Shown piece by piece: positions 8,445 to 16,832 of a DNA stretch of 64,000 nt. Source of the stretch: Chloroflexota bacterium (GTDB lineage Bacteria; Chloroflexota; Anaerolineae; Anaerolineales; UBA11579). The number at the start of each line of letters is the position of its first letter. Position 1 is the stretch's first letter. Below the pieces are notes generated by a model, which made no database searches, was not told where the DNA came from, and saw nothing but the letters and a program-made list of their open reading frames with translations. The translations under genes were made by a program, and so were the position numbers. The stretch lies in NCBI GenBank assembly GCA_019456165.1, contig VRUJ01000011.1, positions 31,919-95,918 on the forward strand, in the 5' to 3' direction.

Positions 8445-9866
8445 CTATATACCTGCCAACGTTTGCAGTGTGCGCCACGCAAGGCTGGGAGTGGGCAAAA
8501 AGAACCACACCCAACCGAGGGCGACAAAGTTAAATGTCAAAAAGATTCCACTCCAATTGTAAAGCTTTTGTATCCCCGGGCTTTGTGGAGCGCTATTGCG
8601 GGAAGCTGCGAATTCCGCCCAGCGGTTGTGGATGAATAAACCAAAACCGTGCCACGCGCCCCAAATTACAAAATTCCAGGTTACCCCGTGCCACAAACCG
8701 AGAAGTACCATCGTGGATATTTGGCTGATCAAGATGATGATCGGCAAAGGTAGCTTATTCTGGCGAGAGCGTAAAAACCGGGTCAGGGGATTGAAAAAAT
8801 ATGCCCGGAACCACTTCGCCAAGGTGATATGCCAACTGTTCCAAAAAGCGGTCAGGTTGGTCTTTAAATATGGTTGTGTGAAGTTTTCGGGCAGTTGAAA
8901 CCCCAGCAGCTGCCCAATGCCTATGGCGATATCTGTATATCCCGAGAAATCGAAGTAAATCCTGAATGTATAGGCATACAGTAATACCCACATCCAAAAG
9001 GTTGAGCTTGTCTGCGATGCATTGGTTTGGTTGAGAGCCACCAAAGCCAGGCTGTCCGCCAAAACGAATTTTTTGAAAACACCCACCAAAATACGGCGTG
9101 CTCCCGATACCATTTCCGGAGAACCAAGATTGAAACTTTTACGCAGGTCCTTGATAAAGCGTTGTAGGCGGTCAATCGGTCCTGCGGTGAATGCCGGGAA
9201 GAAAATCACGTAGATCACAAATTCTTGGAGAGAAACATCCGGCAGCCTGCCTGTTAGGCGATCGCGTAATGTGTGCAGCAGGCGGAAGGCCACGTATGAA
9301 AACCCCAACCAACCGATATCTAAGCCGCTGGCTAAATTGGTGGACTGCCTAGTTTGAGTGCGCAGCCAGGCGCTGGCCGCTTGAGCTAAGCCCTCAGTTT
9401 TCAATACCAGGAATATGGCGATGATTGAGAAAAACAGCAGATTAAGTAAAATGCCGCGCTTTGGAAAAAACCAGGCAATTAGCGCTATCAACACCCCGGT
9501 GAAAATAATGGCTATTATGATTTGAGTTGCTTGGGGAGGGCGCGTGGGTGTCAGGCAGCAGAGTGGTTCAAGGTAGCGGGTCAACCCAACAGCGATGACT
9601 ACCAAGGCGATCACGATGCCGCTGATCAGGTTTTCCCGTGAGCGTTCATCTTCCCCGGAACGGGTGGCGGCCCAACCTATTACTGCCACAGCTACTGTGG
9701 CGCTAGGCAGCCAGAAATCCAGGTTGCGGATGGGGGAGGCGGGCTGCATCCAGTAGATGGCCAAGAGGCTGCCTACCAACAGCATCCAGCCCCGGCCGCG
9801 CTCCTTGACGAGCACACCAGCCAGCAAAGCTGTAGCGCTAAAAACGAGCAGATGAGTTAGGGTCAT
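8445..9866 (-). CDS. MBOAT family O-acyltransferase (DltB-like)
   Basis: Polytopic membrane protein of 473 residues with about 11-12 hydrophobic segments. The MBOAT signature is clear: NSWHITLAKWFRAY, then GLWHGVTWN (His393) and IWGAWHG (His406), with LDIGWLGFSYVAFR and an FSGYTDIAIGIG block upstream. Family members move an acyl chain from a cytoplasmic carrier across the membrane to an extracellular acceptor. The ATG abuts the TAA of the upstream microprotein gene and the SGNH gene follows after 3 bp, so the three are almost certainly co-translated. With the ACP and FAAL further down, it forms a complete Dlt-type route. Calling it DltB, AlgI or PatA by name would over-reach. Confidence 0.88.
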   Translation of the reverse strand: MTLTHLLVFSATALLAGVLVKERGRGWMLLVGSLLAIYWMQPASPIRNLDFWLPSATVAVAVIGWAATRSGEDERSRENLISGIVIALVVIAVGLTRYLEPLCCLTPTRPPQATQIIIAIIFTGVLIALIAWFFPKRGILLNLLFFSIIAIFLVLKTEGLAQAASAWLRTQTRQSTNLASGLDIGWLGFSYVAFRLLHTLRDRLTGRLPDVSLQEFVIYVIFFPAFTAGPIDRLQRFIKDLRKSFNLGSPEMVSGARRILVGVFKKFVLADSLALVALNQTNASQTSSTFWMWVLLYAYTFRIYFDFSGYTDIAIGIGQLLGFQLPENFTQPYLKTNLTAFWNSWHITLAKWFRAYFFNPLTRFLRSRQNKLPLPIIILISQISTMVLLGLWHGVTWNFVIWGAWHGFGLFIHNRWAEFAASRNSAPQSPGIQKLYNWSGIFLTFNFVALGWVWFFLPTPSLAWRTLQTLAGI

Positions 9867-10049
9867 TTAGAAGCCCTGGTATATCCACAATGGGGCTTGG
9901 TCTGCGGTGACAATTAGCACTGCGATAATGATCAAACACAAGGCTAATGCGTAGAGGTTCTCACGGGAGAGCAGTTTTTTGGGCATAAGATTAAAGTAGT
10001 ATTTAGGTATAGATTGGCTACGAGCGAATCGCCTGATGTTTAGAAACAC
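9867..10049 (-). CDS. DltX-like single-pass microprotein with C-terminal WIYxxF motif
   Basis: A 60-residue product from a GTG at 10049, or 39 residues from the in-frame ATG at 9986. It has a basic N-terminus, one transmembrane helix (about 33-49) and a short extracytoplasmic tail ending APLWIYQGF. The stop TAA directly abuts the MBOAT start codon. In Gram-positive dlt operons the small protein DltX precedes the other genes and carries a conserved C-terminal Tyr motif. As I recall from published work, that Tyr receives the acyl group from DltB before it goes to DltD. Size, topology, gene position and the terminal Trp-Ile-Tyr-x-x-Phe all fit this job, with Tyr57 as the candidate acyl carrier. 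Start choice is uncertain and no strong ribosome site is visible. Confidence 0.7.
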   Translation of the reverse strand: MFLNIRRFARSQSIPKYYFNLMPKKLLSRENLYALALCLIIIAVLIVTADQAPLWIYQGF

Positions 10050-10238
10050 TTGATTACCAGACAGCGCTCCCTATTTTACTATTGGCGTAGGTATTGTCAA
10101 CGGGGCTGTGATAGGCACTTTGGCCTTATAGTGCTTAATTATCCGTTGGGTCCGGCTTGTCCCTGCGCGTTAGCGGCACCCACCAGGGATGCCTCTTCAC
10201 TCAGGAATTTCTTACCCAATGCCTACCAATCACGCAAC

Positions 10239-10264
10239 CTTGCAAAGGTTTTAACCTTCGCAAG
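10239..10264. repeat. Hairpin of the CCTTGCGAAGG type
   Basis: Two 12-nt arms (CTTGCAAAGGTT / AACCTTCGCAAG) are separated by 2 nt, with one mismatch. It lies 5 bp beyond the amidohydrolase stop codon. The minus-strand RNA forms the better stem (G-U at the mismatch) but has no U-tract. The same core recurs in the terminator after the EF-G gene at 53707-53759. Confidence 0.45.
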
Positions 10265-10268
10265 CCAT

Positions 10269-11867
10269 TTATTTTTGCCATACCCAATCACCACCCAACA
10301 TTGTGGCTTGTGGGGAGATGCTAAACAGCTCCTGTGGGGGACAGGTGAAGGGGTCGGTTTCCAAGACGATCAGGTCTGCCAAATAACCGGGGGCTAACAT
10401 TCCCAGGCGCTCTTCCATACCTGCAACGTAAGCTGGTCCTGTAGTATAGCCTTGTAAAGCCGTTTCAATATCTAGCCTTTGGTGAGGCTGCCAACCTTCG
10501 GAGCCTGGGGAGCCATCCCTGCGCTGGCGCGTGACGGCCGCGTGCAGCCCCCAGAATGGGTTAGGTGAATCAACCGGCGCATCGGAACCAAAAACCAGAT
10601 GTGCTCCTTTTTCTTGCAAACTGCGCCAGGCATACGCGGTTTCCGCTCTTTTCCCCCAGAATTTATCAACCATTTCCATATCTGCAGTGGCGTGGATGGG
10701 TTGCATGGAGGCGCTAATATTAAGTTCGGCGAATTTGGCCATATCGTCCGGGTGCAAAACTTGGGCGTGTTCCAGCCGGTGTCGCAAGGCGGGTAATCCT
10801 TCAGCGACCTCATAATCTCGCAGTTGGGCATAGGCTGCCAAAACTTCGTGGTTAGCGTGATCCCCAATGGAATGTATTGTCATGCTCAAACCGCCGTGGG
10901 CAGCCTGACGAGCTACCTCAAAGATTTCCTCTCGGTCTAGTAGCAGCATCCCGAGATTTTCGGCTTCGTCCTCGTAAGGCTCGAACATGGCTGCTGTGTG
11001 GGGTCCCAAAGCACCATCCGCGAACATTTTGACACCGCCGATGCGCAGCATATCGTTACCGAAACCAGAATGCAGCCCGATACCTATAGCGTGTTCCAGG
11101 CGTTCTTCGGGTATACTTTTAAGCGCCCGCAGTCCCAGCTCCCCGCGGCTGTGCAATGTTTGCAAAGCTTCAAAGCTGCTGCGTTTATCGAAATCGTGCA
11201 CACCTGTCAGCCCCACTTGCCAAAGGGTCTCTTGGGCGTTTTTAATATCCAGGACATCTTGCTCCAAAGAAGGGCGTGGGATGACCTTAGGAATCAAGTC
11301 GGAGGCTTTTTCATATAGGATTCCTGTAGGTTCGCCCCTATCATCGCGCTGAATGGCACGCGGGTTCGGGTCGGGCGTGTTTTTATCAATTCCGGCAGCT
11401 TTCAAAGCAGGGCTGTTGACCCAGGCAACGTGCAGCGAGATGCCCGTCAGGTAAACGGGGTTATGTGGGGCGACGGCGTCAAGGTCGGCTGCGTTGCCTA
11501 AGCCTGTTTCCCAATCGTTTTGGTTCCAACCGTGTCCCTGGATCCATTCGCCTGGAGGTGTTTCAGCCGCTTGTTTAGCCACTCTCTGCACACACTCAGC
11601 GCGTGTTATGGTAGCGCAGTCCAAAAGGCTGAGGCTTTGGGTGTATTTGCGCAGGTGGATGTGGGCATCGGTAAGCCCAGGCAGGATAATGCGCATGGCC
11701 ATGTCCTCGACTGCGGCGCGACCGCTGAATTCTGCAAGCAACGTATCCGTTTCTCCAACAGCCAGGATGCGACCCGCGTGGGGTGCGTGGTCGTCGATCA
11801 CCAGAGCCGAGGCGGCAGGTTGTTTGGCGTTCAGTGTGCGGATTTGAGCGTTTGCCAGGATTAGCAT
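10269..11867 (-). CDS. Amidohydrolase, YtcJ-like (Amidohydro_3)
   Basis: Metal-dependent TIM-barrel hydrolase. The N-terminal beta-sandwich leads into LPGLTDAHIHL (metal-binding HxH). Later come a conserved Asp/His stretch with HSIGDHANHE, RLEHAQVL, and the YtcJ-type end GSDAPVDSPNPFWGLHAAVTR. Family members hydrolyse C-N or C-S bonds in varied small molecules, so the substrate is unknown. A longer reading frame begins at a GTG at 11903 but overlaps the Nudix gene. I prefer the ATG at 11867, which has GGAG upstream and starts MLILANAQIRTLN, the normal family N-terminus (532 residues). It follows the Nudix gene by about 20 bp and is probably co-transcribed with it. Confidence 0.85.
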   Translation of the reverse strand: MLILANAQIRTLNAKQPAASALVIDDHAPHAGRILAVGETDTLLAEFSGRAAVEDMAMRIILPGLTDAHIHLRKYTQSLSLLDCATITRAECVQRVAKQAAETPPGEWIQGHGWNQNDWETGLGNAADLDAVAPHNPVYLTGISLHVAWVNSPALKAAGIDKNTPDPNPRAIQRDDRGEPTGILYEKASDLIPKVIPRPSLEQDVLDIKNAQETLWQVGLTGVHDFDKRSSFEALQTLHSRGELGLRALKSIPEERLEHAIGIGLHSGFGNDMLRIGGVKMFADGALGPHTAAMFEPYEDEAENLGMLLLDREEIFEVARQAAHGGLSMTIHSIGDHANHEVLAAYAQLRDYEVAEGLPALRHRLEHAQVLHPDDMAKFAELNISASMQPIHATADMEMVDKFWGKRAETAYAWRSLQEKGAHLVFGSDAPVDSPNPFWGLHAAVTRQRRDGSPGSEGWQPHQRLDIETALQGYTTGPAYVAGMEERLGMLAPGYLADLIVLETDPFTCPPQELFSISPQATMLGGDWVWQK

Positions 11868-11886
11868 AAAAGAAACTACTCCAATT

Positions 11887-12441
11887 TTAAGTTTTTCTTG
11901 CACCGACTTCTAAGACTTGATCTTCAGGGTTAATAGACTTGAAGGCTTTATTATAGAATTCCAACCTAGAAAGTCCAGACTTATCCCTCAGATCATAAAG
12001 TTCTTGTCTATTTTCAATCCCTTTAAAGGTAGGTGTGATTGATTGCTTCCAGGCGACCCCGCCGCCAACACCATTCATGGCATCCTCAATTCGCTGCCTG
12101 TGAAAAAAGAATAGAGGTTCAGGTAGTTGGTCTAAGCTGAAATAATCAATTGATATGGTTTCGCCAGGTTGAGTGCGGAGTTGGTCAGAAATCGGACTAG
12201 CAGTAAAAAGCACCAAGTGCAGGCTTGGGTGCATACCCAGCCTAGAATATACTCCGACCAATGTATTTATTTCCACCGCTAAACCGGTCTCTTCGCGCAC
12301 CTCGCGTATTGCAGCCTCAGCGACAGACTCATCCTCCTCAACATGCCCACCAGGTAAACACCACACTTCAAAATCTTCACGTTGGGTTAGCAGCACTTTG
12401 TCGTTTTGAATAACTGCAACTAAAGTAGCAAGATCAGGCAT
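11887..12441 (-). CDS. Nudix hydrolase
   Basis: A 184-residue protein with a full Nudix box: Gly32-x5-Glu38-x7-Arg46-Glu47-Val48-x-Glu50-Glu51-x-Gly53, reading from GGHVEEDES to REVREETGL. It hydrolyses nucleoside-diphosphate-linked compounds using Mg2+, but the substrate is not evident. A strong GGAGG ribosome site precedes the ATG. The C-terminal 50 residues (after IENRQELYDL) extend past the Nudix fold and are not recognised. It is followed closely by the amidohydrolase on the same strand. The family assignment is secure. Confidence 0.88.
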   Translation of the reverse strand: MPDLATLVAVIQNDKVLLTQREDFEVWCLPGGHVEEDESVAEAAIREVREETGLAVEINTLVGVYSRLGMHPSLHLVLFTASPISDQLRTQPGETISIDYFSLDQLPEPLFFFHRQRIEDAMNGVGGGVAWKQSITPTFKGIENRQELYDLRDKSGLSRLEFYNKAFKSINPEDQVLEVGARKT

Positions 12442-12516
12442 GACAACCTCCGGAAAAAGTTTAGAACTTATTCAGTTGGTAATCCAAATCATAAGCCAGT
12501 GGATATGACCTGTGGC

Positions 12517-13374
12517 TTAACCTGTATCCCCCAATAAACGATCTACCAGGGCGTTCAATTCCTCATCGGAATAGTAATGGATAACAATCTTGCCGCCTTT
12601 GGGGCTGTGGGACAGGCCGATTTTTGTACCCAAAGATTCCCGCAGCCGGTTCTCTAATTCCAAGATCTCCGGTGAGGGTTTGGCCTTGGGTTTACTGGGG
12701 GTTTTCTTACCCTTTAGCTTGCGGATTAAATCTTCGGTTTGGCGAACGTTCAGGCCGCGCTTAATGATCGTTTGCAGTACTGCACTCTGAGATTGGGATG
12801 ATAAAGGCTTGAGGGCGCGTGCGTGCCCTTCGCTGATCTCCGCCTCGGCCAGAGCTTTTTTAACAGCTATGGAAAGGCTAAGCAAGCCCAAGGTGTTCGT
12901 AATACTGACGCGACTTTTACCCACTTTGGCCGCGATTTCCTCGTGTGAGAGGTTGAAGGAATTGCTGAGTTCTTTGTAGGCACCGGCAGCCTCTAAAGGG
13001 CTTAGGTCGGTGCGTTGTAAGTTTTCTACCAAGGCCAATTCAAGCAGTTGTTGGCCGCTGGCTTCGCGGATTATGACAGGCACTTGCTCCAAATTGGCTT
13101 GCTGGCAAGCTTGTAAGCGACGTTCGCCTGCGATAAGCACGTACTTGCCTGGATTCTCTGCGTGTGTGACTACCAGGGGTTGGATGACGCCGTGTTCTAG
13201 GATGGAGGCGGCCAAGTCTGCTATTTCCTCCTCTGCGAAAATTGTGCGCGGTTGGAGAGGGTTGGGGGTGATGTTTATTACAGGCACTTGCTTGACGCTG
13301 CCTGCGCTTAGAGCGCTTTCACTGGGGGGGATGAGGGCATCTAAGCCTTTACCCAAGCCGGATTTTCTTGCCAT
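12517..13374 (-). CDS. parB: Chromosome-partitioning protein ParB
   Basis: CTPase clamp protein that loads at parS and drives origin segregation with ParA. It opens with ARKSGLGKGLDALIP, typical of chromosomal ParB. Next is the N-terminal ParB/Srx domain with the CTP-binding GERRLQACQ motif and ENLQRTDLSPLEAAGAY. A KorB-type helix-turn-helix (LSHEEIAAKVGKSRVSITNTL) and a short C-terminal dimerisation domain follow (285 residues in all). It lies 19 bp downstream of parA on the same strand, the usual operon order. No intact 16-bp parS site was seen by eye nearby. Linkage to the rpmH-jag cluster suggests an origin-proximal location, which is an inference. Confidence 0.92.
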   Translation of the reverse strand: MARKSGLGKGLDALIPPSESALSAGSVKQVPVINITPNPLQPRTIFAEEEIADLAASILEHGVIQPLVVTHAENPGKYVLIAGERRLQACQQANLEQVPVIIREASGQQLLELALVENLQRTDLSPLEAAGAYKELSNSFNLSHEEIAAKVGKSRVSITNTLGLLSLSIAVKKALAEAEISEGHARALKPLSSQSQSAVLQTIIKRGLNVRQTEDLIRKLKGKKTPSKPKAKPSPEILELENRLRESLGTKIGLSHSPKGGKIVIHYYSDEELNALVDRLLGDTG

Positions 13375-13393
13375 CAGGTTTGTTTTCTACTCA

Positions 13394-14176
13394 TTAAACT
13401 GCCACTTGCACGCCGTCTGCCTTTAGCACTTCACGGGCTAAATCATTATACGCTTTTCCACCCGGAGACGAGGGGTAGTAGGCCAAGATAGGCAGCCCGT
13501 AAGAAGGAGCTTCGGCTAAGCGCACGCTGCGGGGGATCAAGGTTTCCATGACGAATTGGGGAAAATGTTTACGAACCTCAGCGACCACATCTTTTGCCAA
13601 ATTGGTGCGCCCATCGTACATGGTGAGCACCACTCCGCGAACTTTGAGGGCTGGGAAGATCGCACTGCGCACGCGCTCAATCGTTTGGTTGAGCATACTG
13701 AGACCTTCCAAAGCCAGGTATTCGCACTGTACAGGGATGATCAATCCGTCCTGAGCGGCCACCATACCATTGAGGGTTAGCAGCCCTAGAGATGGTGGGC
13801 AATCGATCAAGATGTAGTCATAATGGTCTTTGATTGGTTCGAGAGCCTCTTTTAGGCGGGTTTCACGCGCCAGTTCGTTGACCAACTCGACCTCTGCACC
13901 AGCCAGTGAGGGTGATGCCGGCAGCAGGGAAATTTTTAGACGTGGGTTATGCAATATGCTGGCTTCAACTTTTTCCGCGTCCATAAGGGCATCATATGAA
14001 CCGCTTTTGACGCCGTATTTGTCAATTCCAAGGCACGAAGTTGTGTTGGATTGGGGGTCAATATCTACTAATAGAACGCGCTGGCCGAAATACGCCAGGT
14101 ATGCTCCCAGGTTGATAGCAGTTGTGGTTTTTCCAACTCCGCCTTTTTGGTTTACAAGCGAGTAAATTCGGGCCAA
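13394..14176 (-). CDS. parA: Chromosome-partitioning ATPase ParA (Soj)
   Basis: Deviant Walker ATPase of 260 residues. The P-loop is QKGGVGKTTTAINLG at the N-terminus, the Walker A' segment is VDIDPQSN and the Walker B-like segment is YILIDCPPSLGLLT. The absence of a long N-terminal HTH marks it as a chromosomal Soj-type ParA. The start codon is a TTG at 14176, three bases after the PfkB stop, with a GAGGTG site about 9 nt upstream inside the end of the PfkB gene. Expression is therefore probably coupled to PfkB. Downstream is parB. The identification is secure. Confidence 0.93.
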   Translation of the reverse strand: MARIYSLVNQKGGVGKTTTAINLGAYLAYFGQRVLLVDIDPQSNTTSCLGIDKYGVKSGSYDALMDAEKVEASILHNPRLKISLLPASPSLAGAEVELVNELARETRLKEALEPIKDHYDYILIDCPPSLGLLTLNGMVAAQDGLIIPVQCEYLALEGLSMLNQTIERVRSAIFPALKVRGVVLTMYDGRTNLAKDVVAEVRKHFPQFVMETLIPRSVRLAEAPSYGLPILAYYPSSPGGKAYNDLAREVLKADGVQVAV

Positions 14177-14178
14177 CT

Positions 14179-15027
14179 TTAATGCACCTCGAGCGTCATG
14201 TCGTAGATTTCGTCTTTGGTTGGTATGCTGCTTAAACCACGGCGCGTCACCGAGAGCGCGGCAGCTAGATTGGCAAAACGTGCTGCTTCAAGGGGATCAT
14301 TAGTGCCTTTTAAGGTTACAAAAAAGGCAGCTGCAAAAATATCACCCGCTCCGGTAGAATCTACCTCGGTAACTTTTGGAGCTTCAATATGGTGCATTTG
14401 ACCATTAGTATATAAAGTAACCCCATCTGCTCCGTGGGTTGTGATGAGAATTTGTACGGCTGCAGCCATCTCATTGATCCGGTTTTGGTCGTCGAGAACG
14501 TCTTTTCCACTGATCACGGCCGCGTCCACATGTCGGAGAACAAAATCAGCCTCAGGCCATTCGCTGGGAGAAACCTTGCCCGATGAATCCCATTCTCGCA
14601 TCCATCCTTGGGGAGTTACGAATATCATCGAATTTGGAAATTGGCGCACCATTGATGATGCGAACTCTTGGGCGACTGGTCCCAGGTGGATGATGGGTGC
14701 TTGCCGCCATGTTTCGGGGATTAGATAATAATCCAATGGGTCGGCAAGGCGGCTTATCGTCTGCACCCTTCTAGATTGTGAGTAAGAGTTCTCGAAAGTA
14801 GTCGTTTGTTGGGCAGGAGAATTCACAATGGGAATTGAACTTAGTTGACCGATGGGGAGGTCTTCGTGGTGGGATGTGATGATGCCAACTCGCATGCCTA
14901 ATGCCTTGGCGGTAAGGGCGGCGTAACTGGCTGTGCCTCCCAATTTAGGTCCTTGTGGGGTAAGGTCTTGTGTGATGTGCCCCAAAACTAGATAATCGAT
15001 TGGTTCTGCGCCAGGCATTTTGAGCAT
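14179..15027 (-). CDS. PfkB-family carbohydrate kinase
   Basis: Ribokinase-like kinase of 282 residues with the C-terminal PfkB signature VDSTGAGDIFAAAF (anion hole and catalytic Asp) and the N-terminal GGTASYAALTAKALG substrate-domain motif. It phosphorylates a sugar, nucleoside or related small molecule; the specific substrate is not readable. The ATG at 15027 lies 6 nt after a TATAAT, so the mRNA is probably leaderless. The gene ends 2 bp before the ParA start, an odd partner for a partition operon. Confidence in the family is high, with no claim on substrate. Confidence 0.85.
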   Translation of the reverse strand: MLKMPGAEPIDYLVLGHITQDLTPQGPKLGGTASYAALTAKALGMRVGIITSHHEDLPIGQLSSIPIVNSPAQQTTTFENSYSQSRRVQTISRLADPLDYYLIPETWRQAPIIHLGPVAQEFASSMVRQFPNSMIFVTPQGWMREWDSSGKVSPSEWPEADFVLRHVDAAVISGKDVLDDQNRINEMAAAVQILITTHGADGVTLYTNGQMHHIEAPKVTEVDSTGAGDIFAAAFFVTLKGTNDPLEAARFANLAAALSVTRRGLSSIPTKDEIYDMTLEVH

Positions 15028-15033
15028 GGGTTA

Positions 15034-15039
15034 ATTATA
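15034..15039 (-). promoter_or_regulatory. -10 hexamer for a leaderless PfkB transcript
   Basis: The minus strand reads TATAAT, six nucleotides, then the ATG at 15027. Transcription would therefore start at or next to the start codon. The -35 region is weak and no ribosome site is present. Confidence 0.5.
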
Positions 15040-15177
15040 CCTTATCAATCCTGGAGACAGGTCCAAGTTAGATGTGGGGTGGAATGAAAAAATATTGAAG
15101 GTTAATGTCTTTGTTATAACCCCCACGCGAAGATTTCCTTTTTCGATAAATGTACTAATATGAATCAGTACTGCAAC

Positions 15178-15900
15178 TCAAGTATCCACTGGAGAAATCG
15201 TTACTTTGCGGCGCGGATCCTGGTCGATGCTCTCTGTGGTTACACTTGGATCCTCTTGGAGTTCGAGGTGTATGATGCGCCGTTCATTGGGGGGCATCGG
15301 TTCAAGTTTTTGGCGGCGGCCAGTCGCAATGGCTTGTTCGGCCATGCGGCGCGCTAAATCGCGCAGTGTGCGTTCCCGGCGCACGCGGTAACCCTCCACA
15401 TCTACGACAATATGTGTTCCGCGTCCAATCTCTTTACCCACAATTAGCCGAGTGATGAACTGTAGTGAATTCAGTGTTTCAGCTCGTCGACCAATAAGTA
15501 TGCTCAAGTCTTTGCCGCTAATATCCACGATTATGGGGGGGTTGTAGTTTGGGTTGTCGCTCTCCCCGTGATGTGCTGAAACTTCGGCATTGATCCCCAT
15601 TTTTTCAAGTAGTTCGGAAACAGTTTCACGGGCAATTGCCAGCGCGTTGTCGGCGTCTTCGTCCACTGAATCAGGGCTTGAGCTGTCAGTTGGAGCCGCA
15701 GATTCATCTTCCTGGCTGCCTTTGACCGTTAAGCGGACACGTGCCTGCCGACCGCCGAGACCCAGTAGACCGCGCGAACCTTCATCTAATACCTCGATAT
15801 TAACGTCCTCTTCTCGAATACCAAGTTCAGCTATCCCTTTGGCTGTGGCTTCCTCAACCGTCGGCGCAATCACTTCTAACATAGCTCGTTGTTCGCTCAT
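15178..15900 (-). CDS. khpB: RNA-binding protein KhpB (Jag/EloR)
   Basis: A 240-residue protein with three parts. The N-terminal Jag domain (to about residue 55) has EGSRGLLGLGGRQARVRL. An acidic linker (DSSSPDSVDEDAD) follows. Next are a type II KH domain around IGRRAETLNSLQFI (a GRRxxT variant of the GxxG loop) and a C-terminal R3H domain with the RTLRDLARRMAEQA helix and ERRIIHLEL. KhpB with KhpA binds RNA and influences cell elongation and division. It sits directly downstream of yidC, the conserved order in many bacteria. A GAGGATCTT ribosome site precedes the ATG. Confidence 0.9.
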   Translation of the reverse strand: MSEQRAMLEVIAPTVEEATAKGIAELGIREEDVNIEVLDEGSRGLLGLGGRQARVRLTVKGSQEDESAAPTDSSSPDSVDEDADNALAIARETVSELLEKMGINAEVSAHHGESDNPNYNPPIIVDISGKDLSILIGRRAETLNSLQFITRLIVGKEIGRGTHIVVDVEGYRVRRERTLRDLARRMAEQAIATGRRQKLEPMPPNERRIIHLELQEDPSVTTESIDQDPRRKVTISPVDT

Positions 15901-16013
15901 AAGATCCTCGTAAACTTTAGGATAATGTCTGGTGCATCAGTTTATTACCCATTGGGGCATAATTGACTTTCCAAAATTCCTTCACTCATACCAAGTTAAA
16001 TGCATCGCCATTT

Positions 16014-16808
16014 TCAGGTGTGTGAGTCCGTAGGGCTGCCCATCTTAGGGATTAGCTTACGCCAATCAAGACTGCCCATTGCTGCAGATTGTATGATACT
16101 GACCAAGTTACCTGCGAAGAAGTATAAGGCCAAACCTGCTGAATAACTGTAGGATATCCATCCCATCAACAAGGGCATGTAAATGTTCATCGCCTGACCC
16201 ATCCCAGGGGTTTGTTGGTTGGAAGATGATACGGGGCTCATCAATTTGGTTTGCAGGTATGAAGTGATCATCACCAATATCGCCAATATGGGGATGCCTT
16301 GCCCGATTATTGGGAAACTAGACGGAATAAAACTCACCGCGAGTCTTTCGGGCTGGCCAAGATCCATCCATAAAAATTGACTATTTAATGGGATCAACTC
16401 AGAGGCGTTTGGAATCCAGACGAGATCACTGTGCAGCTGCATCAATTCGAGAGGTGTGGCAGCCAGAGCGCGGCTGACTGCATAAAACACAGGAATAATG
16501 ATCAACATTTGTAGGATTGATGGTAAACAAGAACCGAGTGGGTTAATACCCATCTCTTGGTACAGCTTCATCTGTTCTTGAGAAAGCTTTTCTTTGTCAT
16601 TTTTATATTTTTTCTGCATCTTCTGATACTTATCAGAGCCTTGCATCTCTTGCATCGCTTGAGCGCTTTTTAGTGATTTTGCCGTAAACGGGTAAGTGGA
16701 CAATCTAACGATCAGGGTGAACAAAATGATCGCTAATCCAAAATTTCCGATCAGGCTGTATATAAAAACCATTATATTAATGAATGGGACGGTAATTAAT
16801 TCTAACAT
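16014..16808 (-). CDS. yidC: Membrane protein insertase YidC (short, SpoIIIJ type)
   Basis: A 264-residue Oxa1/YidC-family insertase with five predicted transmembrane segments and no large periplasmic domain. The N-terminal hydrophobic region is not a lipobox type. Core helix text such as IILFTLIVRLSTYPFTAKSLKSAQ carries the conserved hydrophilic-groove Arg, followed by a charged coiled loop and the NPLGSCLPSILQMLIIIPVFYA segment. It inserts and folds inner-membrane proteins with or without SecYEG. It lies between jag and a PQQ-propeller lipoprotein gene. A TAGGAACTTACA leader precedes the ATG. The identification is firm. Confidence 0.92.
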   Translation of the reverse strand: MLELITVPFINIMVFIYSLIGNFGLAIILFTLIVRLSTYPFTAKSLKSAQAMQEMQGSDKYQKMQKKYKNDKEKLSQEQMKLYQEMGINPLGSCLPSILQMLIIIPVFYAVSRALAATPLELMQLHSDLVWIPNASELIPLNSQFLWMDLGQPERLAVSFIPSSFPIIGQGIPILAILVMITSYLQTKLMSPVSSSNQQTPGMGQAMNIYMPLLMGWISYSYSAGLALYFFAGNLVSIIQSAAMGSLDWRKLIPKMGSPTDSHT

Positions 16809-16832
16809 TGTAAGTTCCTAGTAGATGGTTGT

